From positions 3,560,703 through 3,617,714 of the forward strand of contig HG738139.1 of assembly GCA_000499405.2 (NCBI GenBank): a stretch of 57,012 nucleotides of DNA. The letters are read 5' to 3'. The stretch is from Onchocerca volvulus (lineage: Eukaryota > Nematoda > Chromadorea > Rhabditida > Onchocercidae). Under the pieces are notes generated by a model. That model ran no database searches and was not told the origin of the DNA. It saw only the letters and a program-made list of their open reading frames with translations. Positions 11,701-25,242 of the stretch are shown piece after piece (within the stretch, counting starts at the first letter, position 1; every line of letters starts with the position of its first letter). A program made the translations under genes and the position numbers.

Positions 11701-12652
11701 TGAGTTCATCTGACACTTCAAAAGTATGTTTAAATTTCGATAGAAATTGAAAAATAAATAAAAACAAACCATAATTATGGCACGATCACCATCAGGATTT
11801 GATATATGATAAACGACACCATCGAAATCAGCGAACCTCACATCTACTTTTTCCAATTTATTCCTTAAAAAAGAGATGTTAGAAACAAGGAAGGAATTTT
11901 CTAGTTCCTTTCTTGATTTTAGAGTAGTGGGAAATAAGTAACAGTAAAATAATAAACTTTCTACAATGAATGATAAACAAATATATCACCAAGATAATTT
12001 ACCACTTACCTTTATTATGTGGACTGGAAAAAAATAATGATGACCTCTTAAGGTAAAAAAAATAAGAAAATCCAAAGACTTCTGATTAATTCTAAAAAAG
12101 ACAGCTTTTTTTTTCTCCATTACCTATGGCAATGACATAATGGCACATGATCGTATGCGTATAATAATAAATAAAAATGAAAAGCAAACGAAATGTAAAA
12201 CGAAAAGAAATGAACAGACAAGCAAAATAATAAATTAAATATGCATATTACGAAAATAAACAAGGTAAAAAAGTAGACAAGCAGAAAAACAAGTAAAATA
12301 GACGAATAGATAGGAAAGAAAGAAACTTAATAAGATAAAAAATAATAGTAGACAAACAACTGAATAAAAATAGCGAATAAAGGATAAGTAGAGAAATAAA
12401 ATAAGTAAACAAGGAAAAAAATAAATATAAAATAATCAAGAAAGAAGTAAAAAAGAGAAGGAAAAAATAATTTCAACAAATAGGAAATCAAATAAACAGG
12501 ACAGAGCAATAGATAAGTAAAGTGAAAAAACTAACTGGATGAAGAAAGTGATATTAAATCTATGCTGTAAGTTCTTACCCTTGTTTAGCAGTAGAGAATT
12601 TAAGATCCAAAACTTCAGTAATAATCCGATTGTTCTGTTCAAGAATTATCAT
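8722..12652 (-). CDS. arx-4: Arp2/3 complex subunit 2 (ARPC2, p34)
   Basis: Nine exons on the minus strand: 12579-12652, 11770-11863, 11521-11574, 11038-11273, 10293-10386, 9852-9981, 9522-9622, 8974-9071 and 8722-8746. They sum to 906 bases, giving 301 aa; human ARPC2 is 300 aa. Landmarks in order are [78 protein letters not shown]-type [28 protein letters not shown], and [24 protein letters not shown]2 forms, with ARPC4, the structural core of the Arp2/3 complex that nucleates branched actin at the cell cortex. The tiny last exon (encoding GRSFQPV) is placed by phase and by likeness to the family's TGKTF-type C terminus. If it is wrong, exon 8 would read through to a stop at about 8920. The ATG is fixed by family alignment. 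Confidence 0.95.
12150..12540 (+). repeat. A/G-rich polypurine tract inside arx-4 intron 1
   Basis: About 390 bases are dominated by A and G on the plus strand, with irregular AATAAA, GAAAAA and AAATAG words. On the arx-4 sense strand it is a polypyrimidine tract. It gives several overlapping Phe/Leu/Ser-rich artefactual frames on the minus strand. I see no regular repeat unit. Confidence 0.6.
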
Positions 12653-13664
12653 CGCCTAAACAGCATAGTAAATTTCAAGTTTAAACAAATTGCATATAAG
12701 AGAAAATAACAAAGAACGACGCAAAACCGGACGTTAAGGCCGGAAAAAGAGCAATCTCTAACGAAGACGAAACAGGTCAAACCAGAAATTAACCGTTTAA
12801 CCTCTTGACTGAAATTGCGCAGCCCGTTAAATTCTCGCGCTCCGTTGATTTTATTACCAACGGATGGGAGGAAGAATTTTTAGTTGATCCTGGGTACTGG
12901 CCGGAATATGTTCTCTGCTTCTGGTTTCCAGAAGTGGATGTTGGAACCGTATTTCATCTAAACTTATTGATTTCTTAAAATTGTTGTGGTGTGATTATCA
13001 CCATTTGTTTGATCCGTGAAATTGATATTAGATTCAATCATATTTTATACAGTTAAATTAGAAACAAATAACTTGCATTAGTTACGTCATTCTGACCAGT
13101 ATTAGCTTATATTATTTGATATTTTGATAAATGATTTCAAATTATGCATTTATCGAAGCTTATTGTCAACGAACAATTGTATATGTCCTGATATTATGCA
13201 TGTATTCTGATCAGAATTAATTTGTATAATCTCATCACTCGAATAATGAATTTTAAATTCTGGTTTATTTAACTTCATTATTCGGGTAATAGATTTAAAT
13301 TCTAAATTTCACGAAATCATTAACTTAAGAAATAATTTGTTGAGTATATTTCTTTTTTAATTTTGATTATGAACATTCTATATATCGTGGGATATTCAAA
13401 TTGATTACTTGGTAGCTTATTCAGATGTAACACTATGTTACCAAATTTTTCGTAATACATTTATCTTGCTATCCTTAACGACTAATTTTCGTTTCGTTGT
13501 CTACTAGCATACTTAGCATCATTTTTAGCATCCTTGAAACATAAAATAGATTAATTTGAAATTAAACTTAAAAATTAAATGTATTAATTAATTAACTCAA
13601 CATATTGATGCTAAATTAATTTAGCTTCATTCCTTCGATTCTGAATGTGCATATATATGTTTGC

Positions 13665-13708
<44 letters not shown>

Positions 13709-15783
13709 ATGTGTGGGTGTGTATGTTGTGTGTAATGATTTAGTGATACGAAATCGTTACATCCAAGCCATTATTTTAGTATCGAGCAGCTGCTACTGAC
13801 TGGATGAACAGTAAAATGGATTATCTGATCTATGTCGAATCAATCAAATCCGTGCAGACTGCAGACCCGTACATACACACCCATTAAATATGTGGTATAT
13901 TTGCTGATTTCGAAACTATTTTTCATTTGCTATTTGCAGATTTGAACGTCTTTACATTTCTGATATTAATTTGTCTCTGATGCTTTCATATTTTCCATCA
14001 CTTTGTATTTTGATCTTATCAATGGTTGTCTCGTCACTTGCAAATTTTATCAACGGTTATATCTTGTAATATGGCAAATTAAATAATTATATAGTAATAG
14101 TAATAGTAGTCGGAGAAAACTTGTGTTCAAGAATAGCAATATCTTACATTCTTGCATAATGATACAAATGATATATATATATCTTTGAAATTTTTAAATT
14201 TAATTTTATTTGAATGATATAAAGAAAAGAACAAAAAACATGTCAACTATATACTTTCATTACAAGTTGAAATATATTGGATTTAAGCAAAATTCTCACG
14301 AGATTTGAATGAAGAATTGAAAGATAGATAGCGATTCGCGATTTAATGGACTTTTATGATTTACTTTAATGAAAACTTTTTTTTTCTTTTCCTTCTGTTA
14401 TTTCTTTTCTTTTCATTTCAGTTGTAATACAAATTTTGAGATGAACAGAGTTTATGAGTTTATTATAAAAATTATTGCAAATTCCAGAATTTTTCCCATC
14501 CTTTAGTTTCAAATTTTCAAAGTTTTTCAATACGATCGGAATTTCATAAAAATTCAGAAGATCTAAAATTATAATTTAGAGTATTGATAATGAATGTTAT
14601 AGGATAAAACTTGAAATTGTGAAGCTTTTTTCTAAATTGAAATAACAAAAAGCTGAAATAATTTAAAGAACGAAAAAAAAACATTGAAAAAAATTAAAAA
14701 TGTAAAATGACGATTAAATTTCAAACATTTATATTTGACTGCACATTAGTATATCTTTATAGTCGCATCTGAATTTTATTTCTTCGTTTAAACATTCATT
14801 TAAGAAATATGAAGTTTTAAATATTAATATGCTGTGGAATTTAGATGCTCAAAATTTAATTTTAATTTTGTATGTCCAATGTCTGTGGTTTTTTTTTTTT
14901 TTGGTAAGCTAAATTAATTTAAATCATTAAATGATGTCAATCATCTGCTCTGATCATAAGTTGAATATGTCGGTTGTATATGCACTGAGAAAAAAGTAAT
15001 TCTTATTATTTGTCATATCTTCAACTTTTTGAAATAAGAATTTAACAACTTAGCATATCATCATAATTTGAGAATTTATCAACTTGGCATATTATAATTA
15101 CATAATTTGGCATGATTCTAATTAAGTCTTTCGCTTTTAAAAAAGAAATGGCCTCGACTATGTTCATGCTATCATGGAGTATTTATCATATAATATCGAT
15201 CAACGAGTTCAGTCAAAATATTTTCCACAAGTTGATTGATTTATACATTGGAAAATTTTATCATTAAAATACAAGGCCATCTTATTTTGTTCTCTTTCTT
15301 TCTCTTTCTCATTTTAAATTTTATTAATAATTGTTTCATATTCTATTTTAAAATTTTTCTATTGAAATTGCGACTCATTTCTTGATTGATTCAGTAGTAT
15401 TCATATTTAATATATTACAGAAGCTGCAAGTACAGAATTGTTTGATTCATGTGAAATATTAAAAAAAAATTATTAAATAAAAGAATATTGTCATTTTAAT
15501 AATTTAAATTAAATGCAAAGTTTATGGAAAGAGAAATTGATAAAAATTTATAAAAAATATAAGTTGCAGAGATAAAGAATAGGCATTTTTTTTTGCTTCA
15601 TAACAGTTCAATTACTTACAGCCTTTGAAATTAAAATACCATAAATATAATCGCATATTTCTATGTTTCTTACGCGATTATATCATGCATTATTATTATG
15701 TATTTTTTGTCATTGTAAAAATTTATATTGAAAATTTAATTTTATTTAAGGTATCATCTTGTAATTAGTCGACTTTGAGAAGA
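12653..15783. other. Divergent intergenic region between arx-4 and the SLC6 gene
   Basis: About 3.1 kb between two divergently transcribed genes, so it should hold both promoters. The first 350 bases (about 12700-13000) are less AT-rich and contain the likely arx-4 upstream region. A TA/TG microsatellite lies at 13650-13733. No convincing exon, RNA gene or motif was found in the rest, which is AT-rich unique sequence with short A and T runs. Confidence 0.5.
13650..13733 (+). repeat. (TA)n followed by (TG)n microsatellite
   Basis: An alternating TA tract at about 13668-13702 runs directly into TG-rich repeats (GTGTGTATGTGTGGGTGTG) ending near 13733. Confidence 0.9.
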
Positions 15784-18700
15784 ATGTCGACAAATAGTCA
15801 AAGTGATGTAAGATGGTCTGGCAGTAATAACCGTTTCTTTAGTAAGCGAAATTCTCAAAATCGACCGTACACGGAAGAGAAAGAAACAACATTTAGGAGA
15901 TCCTGTCCCGATACTAATTCTATCTATCCACCATTTTGCCGAAAGGTAAATTAAAGAATTATTTATATTTGCTTCTTATTTCATATAATATATTGTTTAA
16001 TGACTAAGCTGATTAAAAAAATTAAAATTTTACTTTTTTTTTTTTTTTAAATTGAAGTTCTGATTGTTTTGTTTTTGTTAAAATTGTGAAATTTGGGAAA
16101 GGAAAAAGCATAACTGTCGTTGTTTTAGTTAGATTTGAATATACCAGATTACATTCCCGAAGGTGATGTCGAATTTCCCTTTGAAAATATTGATGGTATT
16201 GGTGATGAGAATAAAATTCGTGGTAATTGGTCCTCAAGGATGGATTACCTCCTATCAGCTGTTGGTTTTATATTTAATTTGGGAAATTTATGGAGGTATT
16301 TCTTCTTTCCATTCATTTAATTCAGCATTTTTAGTATTATTTATGATTCAGAAAATTCTGAATTGCTCTGTATTCCTGTTTTTTTTTCTCAAAGTTATTA
16401 ATTTTTTTAGGTTTCCGTATTATTGCCAAATAAATGGTGGTGGATCATTCTGTTTTTGTTATATTATTCTAATGTTAATTGCGGGTTTGCCTGTTTTATT
16501 GATGGAATTTGCATTAGGCCAGTTTCCAAGCACAGGATGTTTTTCTGTATGGAAAGCTGTTCCATTATTTAAAGGTTGGTTTGCATTTATGAACTTTGAT
16601 ATAAGCAGAGTTTTGAAATTGAATTCCTTATTTTATGGAAGTCGTTGTTCGAATAATCCCAGTTAAATAATCCTGTAAACTTGTCCGAATATCATGTAAT
16701 CAATTTCTTGATCATTATTAGTTGGGTAACAAATATATTTATGATTAAGTCTATAATTTAAATTTTTAATATTCACTTTCTTTTTTCTTTTTCTTCCCTC
16801 TTTCTACTCTCAATAAACAGAAGTAAAAAATATTGATATCCATGAATTTCACGAATTGGTTTTTAGGTATTGGTATCGCGATGTTCATGGTATCATGTAT
16901 TGTATGTATATATTATAGTGTCGTTGCTGCTTGGGCAGTATTTTATTTCATTAATTCGTTTAAGTCTGCTTTACCGTGGGCTACATGCAGTAATAAGTGG
17001 AATTCGATAAGTAAGTTATTCGATGGTTTTTATAAATATTTAGTGTAATAAGTAGTTACCGCTATAATAGTGAACAATAGTCCTAAGTATTTTTATGTAC
17101 CGTTAAATTCAGAATATCTACATAATAACAACATTTCTAAACATTTTTTTTTTTAATGATATTTCATCATTGAAATGATTTTTTGATTTACTACCATGAT
17201 TTCCTACAATCCAAGATGTAACTCTTCCAGATCTCGTATTTTGCATTCTGCTTTTATACCGCATTTTTCTTACTGAAGAATTTAGTTATTTGTTTTTCTT
17301 TATTTTCAGAATGTTCAGTTTGGAACCGAGACAGCGTTGCCAGTTGCTTTTTCCAGAACGGTACGCTACTTCGTAATGGTTCCTGTCTTATTGATGAGGA
17401 GTATTTGAGCGGTAATTCATCTATTTTTGAGATTGCATCGTTTGATATCGATGAACATATATTACCAAGTGCAGAATACTTACAGTAAGACTTTTTCCGT
17501 ATATACCTCAAAATTTTTGCATAACTACTTCTGATGTTTTGCAGAATTCAGAAAAAAAATACATTTAGAGCAGAGCATTTAGATTATGCTGATATGGTTT
17601 GAGTTAGCATTTCATTATTTTGAGTCAAAATGTTATTATAAAGGTTTGAAATTGTTTAGTTTTAAAGCAAAAGAACATTTTCTAACGAATTTTTCTAAAT
17701 TTGCAGTTCAAGGTTTAATTTCAAGAGAGATTCCGATTTCTATTCATTTCAGAAGCATATACCAAATTTTAGATTTAACTCAACATTTTGGAGAAAGGAA
17801 ATTTTTCAGGAAATGAAGCTGTTTTTGTTCTGTTACAGAAACAAACATTTTTTCTTTTTATTTACTTTTTTTTTTCAGTTTATTTTCTGCTATATAATTA
17901 TTCGTTATTACAGTAACGAAGTATTGCATATGTCAGGTCGTTTCAACGAAATTACTTCATTCCGTTTGAATCTTGCAATATATTTATTTATAATATGGTG
18001 TATCATTTTCTTATCTGCTTTTAAAGGAGTGAAATCATCCGGAAAGGTGATAAGATGTATTATATCACGAATCAATAGGATTGTCCATTCTCATTAAGTT
18101 TTTGTAATTATGGTTATACAAATAATGATTTATAAGTCGGAGTAGAGATATAAATCATATTTCTTGCACACTCTCTATATGCTTTTTAATATAAATGTAT
18201 GATAGCTGCTTGGACTAAATCGTGAGCTACTTTATTTGTTAGATATTTTGATAAGTCTTTTATTTTTCTTCGAGAAGGTGAAATGCTAGGAAATAATTTA
18301 AATGTTTTGAAATTTTAGCCCTGCTCATTTTGCATTCCAAGATGCTACAGATTGGTAATTTGGATATTCCAGAATTGTTCACAGCATTTAATTGCATATT
18401 CCCAAAAAATCGATATATTTCCAGGCTGCTTATGTTGTCGTTATAGCATTATATATAATCCTATTCGTATTATTCGTCCGTTTTCTAACATTACCAGGTT
18501 CAGTCGCGGGTCTCATTTATTTTTATACACCTACGTGGAAATTCTTGGCTGATTTGACGGTGAATATTTATTGTAGTTTTCTAATATTCGATCGGATTTT
18601 TTTTTCTTTTGGAAAAGTTTACAAGAATTTGAAAGAAATTTTACTAAATACGCATGCTGTTGAATATGAAGAAATGAAATTGTAGTCGGATTTAATAAAT

Positions 18701-21517
18701 TTTTTTTTTCTTCTAATTTTGGTCGAATTTCTTAAACAGGTGTGGGCTGCAGCAGCTGGACAGGTATTTTATTCCTTGTTATGCTGCACTGGTGGTTTGG
18801 TAACACTTGCTAGTTATAACAGATTTCACAATAACATTTTGAAGTGAGTATTTATATCTTTAAGTAAGTAAAATTTCTGTAATTTACTCTGGATTCAGAA
18901 TGTCTACACAGATTTGCTCATCTTTGAAAAAATAAGTTTAATTGATAGTGATAATTATTTATTCTTTTGCATATTTATGCTCTTATTCATTCCATTTATT
19001 GATTTATTCACTTAAGTGTTAGTTCTATAAATTTATCTCTAAATAAATCATTCTTCGTAGGGATGCTTGGATTTTATGCATTGTCGATATTGTAACATCA
19101 TTATTCTGTGGCGCATTAGCATCATCAGCTGTTGGATTTTTATGCTATGAATTGGAACTTCCGCTTGAAAGATTCAGTTTTAAAGGTTGGTTTCAAAAAT
19201 TCAGTTTGTGGAATTCTTCAATTCATTTTTCGTTTAATTGATTTACTTGTTGCTTTTGAAATTTTCATTTATTAACAAATGTGTCGATTCTTCGATTATT
19301 CAAAAAATAATTGAGTTTTAAAAGTTATAGGTGGTGCGCAACTTATATTTGTTTATTTGCCAGAAGCAATTGCAAAGTTGCCAGTCGCACCAATTTATTC
19401 CATATTATATTTCGCAATGATTGTGGCAATAATTTTAACAACAATGGCAAGCTTTTTAAAATTATTTGTGCTTATATATCTATAAGAATCATGTAAAACT
19501 GAAGTAATTTTATAGTTGTAATAATAATATAAGCTAAATTTAGAATGTAATGATTGAAACGGTCGTATCAGCTATTTGCGATGAATTTCCCGAGCTTTTT
19601 CGGCGTAATCATCGTCGTGTTCTAAGCGCTGCATGTTTCATATTTTTCGCACTTGGTATGCCTTTCTGCTTTACCGTAAGTTACATTTTTGATTTTCTTT
19701 TTTCTTTAGAAGTCATAATACTGTCTTTGTTTACTGCAGAATGATTCCAATGAAAGTGAATAATATTCGTGATTTTTTGCTTCCGGATTTAGTTCCAAAT
19801 CAAATTGTATCTAAATAAATCGTTGTTTAGGCTGGTTTTTACTGGTTGTTATTGTTGGATTACTTTACAACGACTTGGACATTAGTCTTATTAGCATTTC
19901 TGGAATGTATGGCTATTTCGTGGGCATACGGTTCTTCCTTTTCTTTCTTTTCATTTTAGCTTAATTTTTGATTATGTTCATGTATTTCTTGTGTGATTAA
20001 ACATAGCAAGTCATTTTACTTTTTTCTTTTTGATTAAAATTTAAAACATAACTCATAAAAGAACATTAAATATGAACAAAATCAGTATCGTAATTTGGAT
20101 AATAATATATGCTCAATAGTTTGGTTTGCAAACTGGGGGAATTCATGCAAGACGTAAATGTTAGTGTCAACAGGAAAGAAGGGAAAGGAAATTTACTGCT
20201 GTACTTACATTATTTTTATCCATTCGAAATTATCAGTTTAACTGGTTTATAAGAATATATAAAGCTAAAAATTTCTTTCATTTTTTTTCAAGTATATTGA
20301 TTTTATCTATATTTTATGTCCTTTTATTAGTTAAAATCTTTGGCCCATTTGCAGGAATTGATAATTTTTTGGACAACATTAAATGGATGATTGGTTTTTA
20401 TCCATCACCATATATTGCATGGAAGATTTTATGGAAATTTGTCTGTCCAATCATATATCTTGTAAGTATTTTTTGAAAACTTGTGCATGCATAATGAAGG
20501 AGCGTTACACTGTGGTGAGATATTTTGCGGGAAAGTTTTTTTTTCCAGAAATCTCGAAGATCTAAAAATCAATGACTAATTTTGACTTTAAACAATGTAT
20601 ACTTCTAAAAGATATGCAATTAATTATTTGTTGTAGGCATTACTTTCGTTGGCTTGGTTTGCTTATAAACCTATCGAATATGAAAAATATAAATTTCCCA
20701 TATATGCGGAACAAATTGGTTGGGGTATTTCGCTTGCTCCATTGCTTGCTATTCCCGTAACAGCTGTGATGAAATTTTGTTTAACAAAAGGGACATTTTT
20801 TCAACGATGGTTGGATTTGTTTTGTCCGGAGTATGAATGGGGTCCAGCATTGGCTATTCATCGTGCTGAGTATTATCCATTACAAATTCCTGAGGCAAGA
20901 CGGCTCATTTTACCGCCACGGAAAATGGTACATACTTTTTTAATCTTTTTTAATCCCAAAATTATTTAAATCGTTTAACATATCACAAAAATGAAATAAA
21001 ATATTTTGAATTTCTGGTCCAAGATAAGCTTTTTGATATTATTTATATCATAACAAAAAAAAAAAAATGTAAATAGACATCAGAAATTTTTAAAGAAATA
21101 TAACATTTTGGGATTAGCCTTTTTCAACCATTGTTTAGAATGTTCCAAAGATTTCTCTAGTTTATATTTATCAAATGATGGTAATGAAAGATAAAGATAA
21201 AGTGTCAGCATAGCTTAAGTTTTATATATGTATGTATATGTGTATGTGTGTTTGTGATTCTGGTTCCTTTGCAAAAAAATATATTTACAACAATTTTTTT
21301 CATATTTTTCTGCAAATGACAAATTTCATTTTGCTTTGGTTTTATCATATTTTTTCATTCTCCCTTCTTTTTTTTACAGTCTAATAATGGTTACGATGGT
21401 TTTACGTGTTCTAGCGAAATTGTTGAAAAACAAAAAGTAAAAGCTGAATCGGCATCAGGACGTCATATTGGAAAAATGAATTTCTTACCAGCATTCGAGC
21501 GTGAAACTGCTATTTGA
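15784..21517 (+). CDS. SLC6 sodium- and chloride-type neurotransmitter/amino-acid symporter, divergent
   Basis: Fifteen exons: 15784-15945, 16129-16295, 16411-16574, 16867-17010, 17310-17484, 17914-18046, 18425-18559, 18740-18843, 19061-19185, 19331-19446, 19544-19675, 19831-19930, 20355-20461, 20637-20927, 21380-21517 (2193 bases, 730 aa). SLC6 hallmarks: [18 protein letters not shown] (TM1), LMEFALGQF, an extracellular loop with two Cys and NGT/NGS glycosylation sites, [51 protein letters not shown] (TM6), [35 protein letters not shown] and [15 protein letters not shown]6 proteins couple Na+ to uptake of transmitters or amino acids at the plasma membrane. The substrate cannot be assigned: Asn104 sits where monoamine carriers have Asp and GABA/amino-acid carriers have Gly. 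The exon 10-11 junction requires a GC-AG intron (ATG|GCAAGC at 19447). The start lies near an acceptor-like TTTAAG. Confidence 0.93.
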
Positions 21518-23291
21518 GATGATTTAAATTTAGATGGAAATTTTAGCGAATTTAAATGATTTTTCTAATCATGAAATGTTGTTTTGTTATTTTGTTTCGT
21601 TATTCCTCCTGTAATTTGGAATATCGATTTAAAAACATATTCTTATACATAAAGCTAAATTTTTCAAGTTTTTGTAGAGAAAGAGAAATTTTAGAGTGGT
21701 TCTGAAGTTGTACATAAAGTAATATCACCCAAATGACATCTTATTTCATATGTTTTCACTTGTTATTAAACATTATTTCGTATTTTTATAGTAGAAAGTG
21801 GTTTTTTCTACTATGTATGTCTGTGAATTACGCTAAATACATTTCATCTTTTAATCATACATCAAATTATGCATATTTATGTTTTGAAATTTTACTATGG
21901 ATACCATTCACATTATTCTCTTTCTTTAGCAAATCTGAAAACATATGAAAGAAGACAAATAAAACATCATTTGAAGACATTATTTTGTATTTAACTGTAA
22001 GACTACTCTAAAATTTTTTCTTTCCTACAATTACTTGAAAAATTTAGCTTTATGTCCAAGAGTGTATTTTTAAATCGATATTTCCAAAATATAGGAACAG
22101 TTAGGAAGTAAAATATGATTTCGTAAACTAAAATACTTACAAATGAGAAAAGCATTTGATTTAAATATACGTCTTACACGTACAGTAAGTCCATGTATAA
22201 GAAGTGGCATTGTATGCTAGAACTTCGAAACACTACAAACGCATAATATAGATAAACTTAGAGTCTCCAAATGCATCCTAATATTTGTTGCGTAAACAAT
22301 TTTTAATTTTTATTTCCAATTAATTTTCTCTTATCGGTTTCTTATTTTACATAACATAGATTTGAAATTTCACAAAATTTAAACTTTTTAGTCTTTCTTA
22401 CACAGTGATGTGTTTCGTTCTACAAAAAACTAAATTTCGCTTTTGAAAGCATTTTTTTTTTTTTTTTCTTTCGAAACAATTTACAGTTGATGAATGAAAT
22501 TTGTATTTTATTGCAGTAAATAATTTTCTTTTTCTTTTTTTCGGTTGTTTAGTTTGATTATTTTGTTCGTAAGTTCATCAAGCGTTTCACATTTCATTCA
22601 ATTCATCTTGCATTTTGTCTTATCAATTTTTCCGCAATACGAAGCAAGATATTTTGTTTCGTTGAAATTTTTTGTCATTAGATACCCCTTCAACTTGCCA
22701 TACTTTCTCTTTATTATATGGCCAGTTTCAGTTTTTCTCTTTTTTTTTTTTTTTTTGTTTTTTGATGAAAGAAATTGTATTACTTTTACTTGAACCTCAG
22801 TTATTGTTGAGTCTATTTATTCTCCGTTAAATTTCGTTTTTATTTTGTTAAATTTAACATTTAAAATTTCGTTATTTTTTGTTCGTTTGATTCAAAAAGC
22901 TAAGCATATAAGCTAGAAGAGCTCTAGTAACTTTCATCAATTTAGCGAATTTATGACTGAGAATATTTCTTGAATTTTTTGGAAAAGACCTTCTAAAGTT
23001 AATTTTTCACTGATATAATTTTGCAAAGTTCGAAAATTACACGGTGTAGAAATGTCTATCTGTAGATTGAGTGCAATACAATTTCCTTGAAAAGTAATTG
23101 TTGTTTGTAAAGATATATCTTCTTATAACTTGATATTTGAATTTTTTTTATCTTAACATTGCCACAATAATTTAAACAGTGTAATCATTCTAGCTTGCCA
23201 TATGTTATTTTTCACTAATTTTGTTCACTCATATTTCTTCGTGAAATTATTTCTGAATTCGTAACCTGCTTTGTATTACAATTCTTCGTGT

Positions 23292-23377
23292 TCATTATTA
23301 TTATTATTATTGTTATTTATTATTATTACTATCATTATTATTATTATTATTTTTTTATTATTATTATTGTTGTTGTA
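23292..23377 (+). repeat. (ATT)n microsatellite
   Basis: Imperfect ATT units interrupted by GTT and ACT. A run of 39 T lies 160 bases downstream (23536-23574). Confidence 0.9.
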
Positions 23378-23534
23378 ATTATAGATTAATGACTATTTTA
23401 GCATAATATTCATATATTTTATAATATATCAAAACCTGAATTATGCATACTTTATGATAATTTTCTGTAAAAATTTCTATTGATTTTTCAATTTTTTTCT
23501 GATTGATTCCCTTGCTGAAAATCGACGCAAACGC

Positions 23535-23575
<41 letters not shown>

Positions 23576-25195
23576 TGGATATGTTGGAAAATTCCGAGAA
23601 TTCTCTGAAAACGAAAGTTTTCATAGATTCGTTGGAGTTTCCTTAAAGGAAAGGAACCTCTTAAATTTTTTTTTCTTTATCGAAAATTCTCTGAAGGAGA
23701 AAAAAATTATTCTTGGATTTGCCATGTTATTCGTCAATTCTAAGAACTAGCAAAATATTTTCGAAAATCTGATCTAGTCATTAGATTTATTAATATTGGT
23801 TTATGTTTCAAAAAAATTTTCGAATGTATTTTTTTGATTTTTCCTTTTTTTCATTTTCCAAAGACAAAATTCTTAATTTTTCCGCCTGAATTGCTACTCG
23901 ATCAATTATATTTGCATCTTTGAAAAGGAAAACGAATTATTCATAAAAAATGAGGATCATTTCGTTAATATTTCACTAATTATTGACGGCAATTATTCAA
24001 ATTACTTATTTTTTTCTCAGTTTTGATTTTATTCCAAAAAAATAGATGAATTCTTCGTAATATATATAATAAATTGAAAACAAAAATATCAATGCATGCC
24101 AGTTGTTGCAATTTGATAATTTGATGTTTATTGGAACGAAAATTCTTAAGATAAAATTGATTGGAATGATTTCCGATCATTTCTTTTTTTTTTCTTCAAA
24201 CTTTAAAATTCATAAATCATAAATATCATAAGATTTCAAAATTTAATTCTATATTAGTTAGAGTTGCAATAATCTCACGCCTTTCCAGTCTATCAATCAA
24301 TTTTGTTTTTTTTTTTTCATTTTTCTTTAATAACAAAAAAGGAGTTTTTTCATTTCTTTTAATAATTAATTTGCGAAGGGAATGTATGATTGCAACAAAA
24401 TTATGCAAACATAATTAATTGTTCTCACTTTTTGCAATTCATTACATGTGAACCTTCCATAAATTTAAAAAAAAAATTTATTTGCCTGTAGATTTTTTTT
24501 TTGTCGTTGTCGATTAATAATGGATTTCAATCTTCATATGAAAAAGTTATTCTTTGATAAATGATAAATTTGAAATGAATTTATTTACTCTTTTATTTAA
24601 TTATTATATCATTTATTATAAACCTATTATCTTTCCAATATATACTGTAATCAATTATTTATATAAAATCGAGTATTTAAAGATTCATTTACCATATAAT
24701 ATGACAACATCTTGGATCACCAATTATCACTTATCATTATTTAATTTCTAATTTGTAAAATTTTGTTCATTATTTAAAATAATACTTCCACATAGTACTA
24801 GTACATCATAAAGCAATATATGACAAAAAAAATGAATGAATAAATAAATCAGCAAGAAATAAAGGAATAAGATAATAATTGATTAATTAATTATAGAAAT
24901 TGCGAATAATTAAATTTCTGTTGTAAAAAAAAAGTAATGGAATGCAATAATTTATATCACAATATTAATTAATCAATGTTATTAGAATAATATTATCCTC
25001 ATTTTGCTGTTAAAATATTTCGAATAGTTTTATTCTTGATTGATGTTATCATATAAGGTAATTTATTCATATGATACTATATCTCTAATAGTTATTATCA
25101 TTGATGGTAGAATCTTGTAATGCAAATATTCTTAATTATATCTCTCTTAAATATCCTATTTTAATTTAAATTATTAAGAAAAAGGATATTCTGAA

Positions 25196-25242
25196 GAATG
25201 ATAATGTTATCATTATTATGATAATCATAATCATTATCATTC
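25196..25242. repeat. Nested hairpin of ATGATAATC-type units
   Basis: GAATGATAATG at 25196-25206 pairs with CATTATCATTC at 25232-25242. Inside, TTATCAT and ATGATAA also pair. No terminator or RNA function is implied. Confidence 0.6.

Noticed and set aside
12248..12642. Overlapping hydrophobic minus-strand open frames resembling membrane segments
   Set aside because: They are translations of a polypyrimidine tract within arx-4 intron 1.
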